Origin: Granulosicoccus sp965367215
GTDB taxonomy: Bacteria > Pseudomonadota > Gammaproteobacteria > Granulosicoccales > Granulosicoccaceae
DNA: 64,000 nucleotides
Assembly (NCBI GenBank): GCA_965367215.1
Contig: CBDUIJ010000001.1
Location: 1 to 64,000 of the forward strand
Reading direction: 5' to 3'
The notes beneath the pieces were generated by a model. That model searched no databases. It was given only the letters and a program-made list of their open reading frames with translations, and had not been told where the DNA came from. Both the position numbers and the translations under genes were made by a program. Within the stretch, counting starts at the first letter, position 1. Every line of letters starts with the position of its first letter. Below, in pieces: positions 61,268 through 64,000 of the stretch.

Positions 61268-61336
61268 CGGATTCATCCCGTGGTCATCCAGCCTGGTTGA
61301 TGCGCGGCGGCACAGTCTGTAGAGGAGTCCTCAACG

Positions 61337-62653
61337 ATGGCGTCCAGTAGTTACGAACAACTGCAACAAGATCTGCACCCTCCGCTGACCAGGCATGAAG
61401 CCTCGGTGGAATCCGACCGTTGCTATTTCTGTAACGATGCACCTTGCGTGACTGCCTGTCCCACGGGCATCGATATTCCCTTGTTCATCCGTCAGATCAG
61501 CACGGATAACCCCACGGGTTCGGCCCGCACCATCTTCAACGAGAACATTCTGGGTGGCATGTGTGCCCGGGTCTGTCCCACGGAAACACTGTGTGAGCAG
61601 GCCTGTGTGCGCAATACCGCAGAAGACAACCCTGTCCGTATCGGTGAATTGCAGCGCTATGCCACCGATCATCAGATGGAAACCGGCAAACAGCCATTCG
61701 AGCGGGCGTCCGGCACTGGCTACAGGGTTGCAGTTGTCGGCGCTGGCCCGGCGGGTCTGGCCTGTGCGCACCGGCTTGCACTATTGGGGCATGAGGTCGA
61801 TATCTTCGATGCGAATGGCAAGCCTGGCGGACTCAACGAGTACGGTATCGCTGCCTACAAATCGGTTGATGAGTTTGCTCAGCAAGAGGTTGCCTATATC
61901 CTGTCCATCGGTGGGATTACCCTGCGTCAGGACGAAGCACTGGGTGAAGACTTCATCCTCGATGACCTCAAGCGCGATTATCAGGCGGTTTTTCTGGGAA
62001 TGGGGCTGGGGGCTGTCAACGACCTGGGTATCGAGGGCGAAGAGCTGGCAGGTGTTGTGGATGCCATCGAATTCATCGCCGAGCTTCGACAGAGCCAGGA
62101 TTATTCGCAGCTCGATCCGGGTGAGCGAACCATCGTCATCGGTGGTGGCATGACAGCAATCGATGCGGCTGTGCAGAGTCGCATGCTCGGTTGTGAAGAG
62201 GTCACGCTTGCCTATCGTCGTGGTGTCGAGCGCATGAATGCCAGCCAGTTCGAGCAGGATCTGGCCAAGGTCAATGGCGTGGTGATTCGCAACTGGTTGC
62301 AGCCACTGCGGGTGGTCGGCGAGAACGGTCAGGTGACGGGTGTCGAATTTGCCCGAATGAGCGAGGAAGGCGGGCAATACGGTCCCACTGGAGAGACGCT
62401 GATACTGCCCTGCGACAGGGTGCTCAAGGCTATCGGGCAGCAGTTCGTCAACAGTCTGGCTGTAGCAGACGGTGCGACCGGAGTCGAACTGGAAGCGGGA
62501 CGCATCCGTGTCGACACTGATCGCCGCACCTCGGATTCGAAGGTCTGGGCAGGGGGCGATTGCATCGCCGGTGGCGAGGACCTGACCGTGGCAGCGGTGC
62601 AAGACGGCAAACTGGCCGCAGAATCCATTCATTCAACTCTGACAAAGGGGTAG
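61337..62653 (+). CDS. preT: NAD-dependent dihydropyrimidine dehydrogenase subunit PreT
   Basis: The 438-residue FAD and Fe-S subunit takes electrons from NAD(P)H. N-terminal cluster motifs are CYFCNDAPCVTACPTGIDIP and CARVCPTETLCEQACV. FAD binding is at VAVVGAGPAGLACAHRLALL, nucleotide binding at TIVIGGGMTAIDAAVQS, and the end at VWAGGDCIAGGEDLTV. With PreA it reduces uracil and thymine to dihydropyrimidines, the first reductive catabolic step. GAGGAG precedes the ATG by 10 bases. It is four bases from preA. Confidence 0.95.
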   Translation: MASSSYEQLQQDLHPPLTRHEASVESDRCYFCNDAPCVTACPTGIDIPLFIRQISTDNPTGSARTIFNENILGGMCARVCPTETLCEQACVRNTAEDNPVRIGELQRYATDHQMETGKQPFERASGTGYRVAVVGAGPAGLACAHRLALLGHEVDIFDANGKPGGLNEYGIAAYKSVDEFAQQEVAYILSIGGITLRQDEALGEDFILDDLKRDYQAVFLGMGLGAVNDLGIEGEELAGVVDAIEFIAELRQSQDYSQLDPGERTIVIGGGMTAIDAAVQSRMLGCEEVTLAYRRGVERMNASQFEQDLAKVNGVVIRNWLQPLRVVGENGQVTGVEFARMSEEGGQYGPTGETLILPCDRVLKAIGQQFVNSLAVADGATGVELEAGRIRVDTDRRTSDSKVWAGGDCIAGGEDLTVAAVQDGKLAAESIHSTLTKG

Positions 62654-62657
62654 GCAC

Positions 62658-63956
62658 ATGGCTGATCTGAGCAGCGAATTTCTGGGCATCAAATCCCCCA
62701 ACCCGTTCTGGCTGGCATCAGCGCCACCGACCGACAAGGAATACAACGTCGTCCGTGCCTTCGAAGCTGGCTGGGGCGGGGTTGTATGGAAGACACTGGG
62801 AGAGGATCCCCATGTGGTCAACGTCAACGGTCCTCGCTATGGCGCCATGTATTCCAGCGATCGCACGCTGATCGGCCTGAACAATATCGAGCTGATCACC
62901 GACCGTCCCTTGCAGGTCAATCTGGATGAGATCACGCGCGTCAAGCGCGATTGGCCCGATCGCGCCGTCGTCGTGTCACTGATGGTGCCTTGCGAGGAGC
63001 AGAGCTGGAAGACCATTCTGAAAAAGGTGGAGGACACCGGTGCCGATGGCGTGGAACTGAACTTCGGTTGTCCACACGGCATGTCGGAGCGCGGCATGGG
63101 CGCAGCTGTCGGGCAGGTGCCCGAATACATCCAGATGGTTGCCGAGTGGTGCAAGCAGAATACGCAGATGCCGGTCATCGTCAAGCTGACACCGAACATC
63201 ACGGACATTCGCGGTCCTGCGCGTGCGGCCAAGGCAGGCGGTGCCGATGCCGTATCGCTGATCAACACCATCAACTCCATCATCAGTGTCAACCTGGACA
63301 CCATGGCACCGGAGCCCTCCATTGATGGCTGGGGTTCTCACGGTGGTTACTGTGGACCTGCCGTAAAACCCATCGCCCTGAACATGGTGGCTGAAATTGC
63401 CCGTGACGCAGAGACAGCCGGTATGCCCATCTCGGGTATTGGTGGCGTGACCACCTGGCGTGATGCAGCCGAGTTCATGGCGCTGGGTGCCGGCAATGTC
63501 CAGGTCTGCACCGCAGCCATGACCTATGGCTTTCGCATCATCGAGGAGTTGACGCAGGGCCTGTCCGACTGGATGGACGAACAGGGTTACAACCAGGTCA
63601 GCGATATCGTTGGCAAGGCGACACCGAACGTCAAGGACTGGAAGAACCTGAACCTGAACTACATCAGCAAGGCTGTCATCGATCAGGACTTGTGCATCCA
63701 GTGCGGTCGCTGCCATGTGGTCTGTGAGGACACTTCACATCAGGCCATCACTGCCATGGTGGATGGCAAGCGGCACTTCGAGGTGATCGATGAAGAGTGC
63801 GTGGGTTGTAATCTGTGTGTCAGTGTCTGTCCGGTGGTCGACTGCATTTCCATGGAACAGGTGACCGAAGGCATGGATGTGCGCACCGGCAAACCCATCG
63901 TGAGCGAGTACGCCAACTGGACGACTCACCCCAATAATCCGTCCGCCCAGAGCTGA
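62658..63956 (+). CDS. preA: NAD-dependent dihydropyrimidine dehydrogenase subunit PreA
   Basis: The 432-residue catalytic subunit has an FMN-binding dihydroorotate-dehydrogenase-like barrel (NPFWLASAPPTDKEYNVVRA, ELNFGCPHGMSERGMGAAVG, VIVKLTPNITDI, GIGGVTTWRDAAEFMALGA). It ends with a two-cluster ferredoxin domain (CIQCGRCHVVCEDT and CVGCNLCVSVCPVVDC). It reduces the pyrimidine ring with electrons from PreT. Genes for the later steps (hydantoinase, beta-ureidopropionase) would be expected past the window end. Confidence 0.96.
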   Translation: MADLSSEFLGIKSPNPFWLASAPPTDKEYNVVRAFEAGWGGVVWKTLGEDPHVVNVNGPRYGAMYSSDRTLIGLNNIELITDRPLQVNLDEITRVKRDWPDRAVVVSLMVPCEEQSWKTILKKVEDTGADGVELNFGCPHGMSERGMGAAVGQVPEYIQMVAEWCKQNTQMPVIVKLTPNITDIRGPARAAKAGGADAVSLINTINSIISVNLDTMAPEPSIDGWGSHGGYCGPAVKPIALNMVAEIARDAETAGMPISGIGGVTTWRDAAEFMALGAGNVQVCTAAMTYGFRIIEELTQGLSDWMDEQGYNQVSDIVGKATPNVKDWKNLNLNYISKAVIDQDLCIQCGRCHVVCEDTSHQAITAMVDGKRHFEVIDEECVGCNLCVSVCPVVDCISMEQVTEGMDVRTGKPIVSEYANWTTHPNNPSAQS

Positions 63957-64000
63957 TGCTTTTCGGCCAGCGTCAAGCTGGCCATGGCCGGGCTGCTCGA

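Noticed and set aside
1..64000. CRISPR arrays, tRNA or rRNA genes, prophage or integrative elements
   Set aside because: I looked for repeat-spacer patterns, tRNA-like folds, integrase, phage structural and conjugation genes in the coding and intergenic regions and found none.

Overview
This window looks like chromosomal DNA of a free-living, aerobic, probably marine Gammaproteobacterium of moderate-to-high GC content. The main evidence is the order trpE-trpG-trpD-trpC followed by a crp/vfr-type regulator and a small OsmC protein, an arrangement I know from Pseudomonas. TmcA, AMP nucleosidase, a second EF-G, class I fumarase and the rplM-rpsI pair fit the same group. RpoE-ChrR and CobST have an alphaproteobacterial flavour but also occur in large-genome marine gammaproteobacteria. 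I cannot name the genus. Dense operons with overlapping start and stop codons dominate. I see no tRNA, rRNA, CRISPR array, prophage or classical insertion sequence; the only mobile-element relative is a single RAYT-type (REP-associated) transposase.

Bases 1-14.8 kb form a surface-polysaccharide (group 2-type capsule) locus. It holds a GT4 glycosyltransferase cut by the window edge, a sulfotransferase, UDP-xylose synthase and RmlA. A minus-strand operon follows with GT2, GT4, an unrecognised protein and a GT29 sialyltransferase-like enzyme, and then a GT14 branching-type transferase and the Kdo-linker enzymes KpsC and KpsS. The dTDP-rhamnose genes rmlC-rmlD-rmlB lie 32 kb away (35.6-38.2 kb), so rmlA is split from its pathway partners.

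Bases 15-33 kb carry mostly housekeeping genes: a decayed GspE/PilB-like ATPase, class I fumarase coupled to a small lipoprotein, trpEGDC, crp, osmC, rplM-rpsI behind a clear sigma-70 promoter, a 1297-residue FAD/Fe-S dehydrogenase, dGTPase, the RAYT and a Nudix hydrolase. A dimethylglycine/sarcosine-dehydrogenase-like flavoprotein and rmlCDB follow.

Bases 38-45 kb hold an RpoE(ECF)-ChrR pair, divergent from a flavoprotein, a DUF1365 protein and a Cfa-type methyltransferase. This resembles the singlet-oxygen regulon of Rhodobacter, in which membrane fatty acids are modified. tmcA follows.

Bases 45-57 kb contain a repeat-rich fasciclin lipoprotein, an M14 carboxypeptidase, a minus-strand operon (two ATP-grasp ligases, an MFS transporter, AMP nucleosidase), a retropepsin-like membrane protease, EF-G2, and an unusual regulator that joins a LacI-type sensor to a LuxR-type DNA-binding domain.

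Bases 57-64 kb contain cobS-cobT, an HD phosphohydrolase, and preT-preA for reductive pyrimidine catabolism. A RutR-like operator overlaps the preTA promoter. The most unusual items are the LacI-LuxR chimera, the GT29-like enzyme, the double ATP-grasp operon, the decayed GspE homologue and the fasciclin protein with tandem repeats inside its domain.
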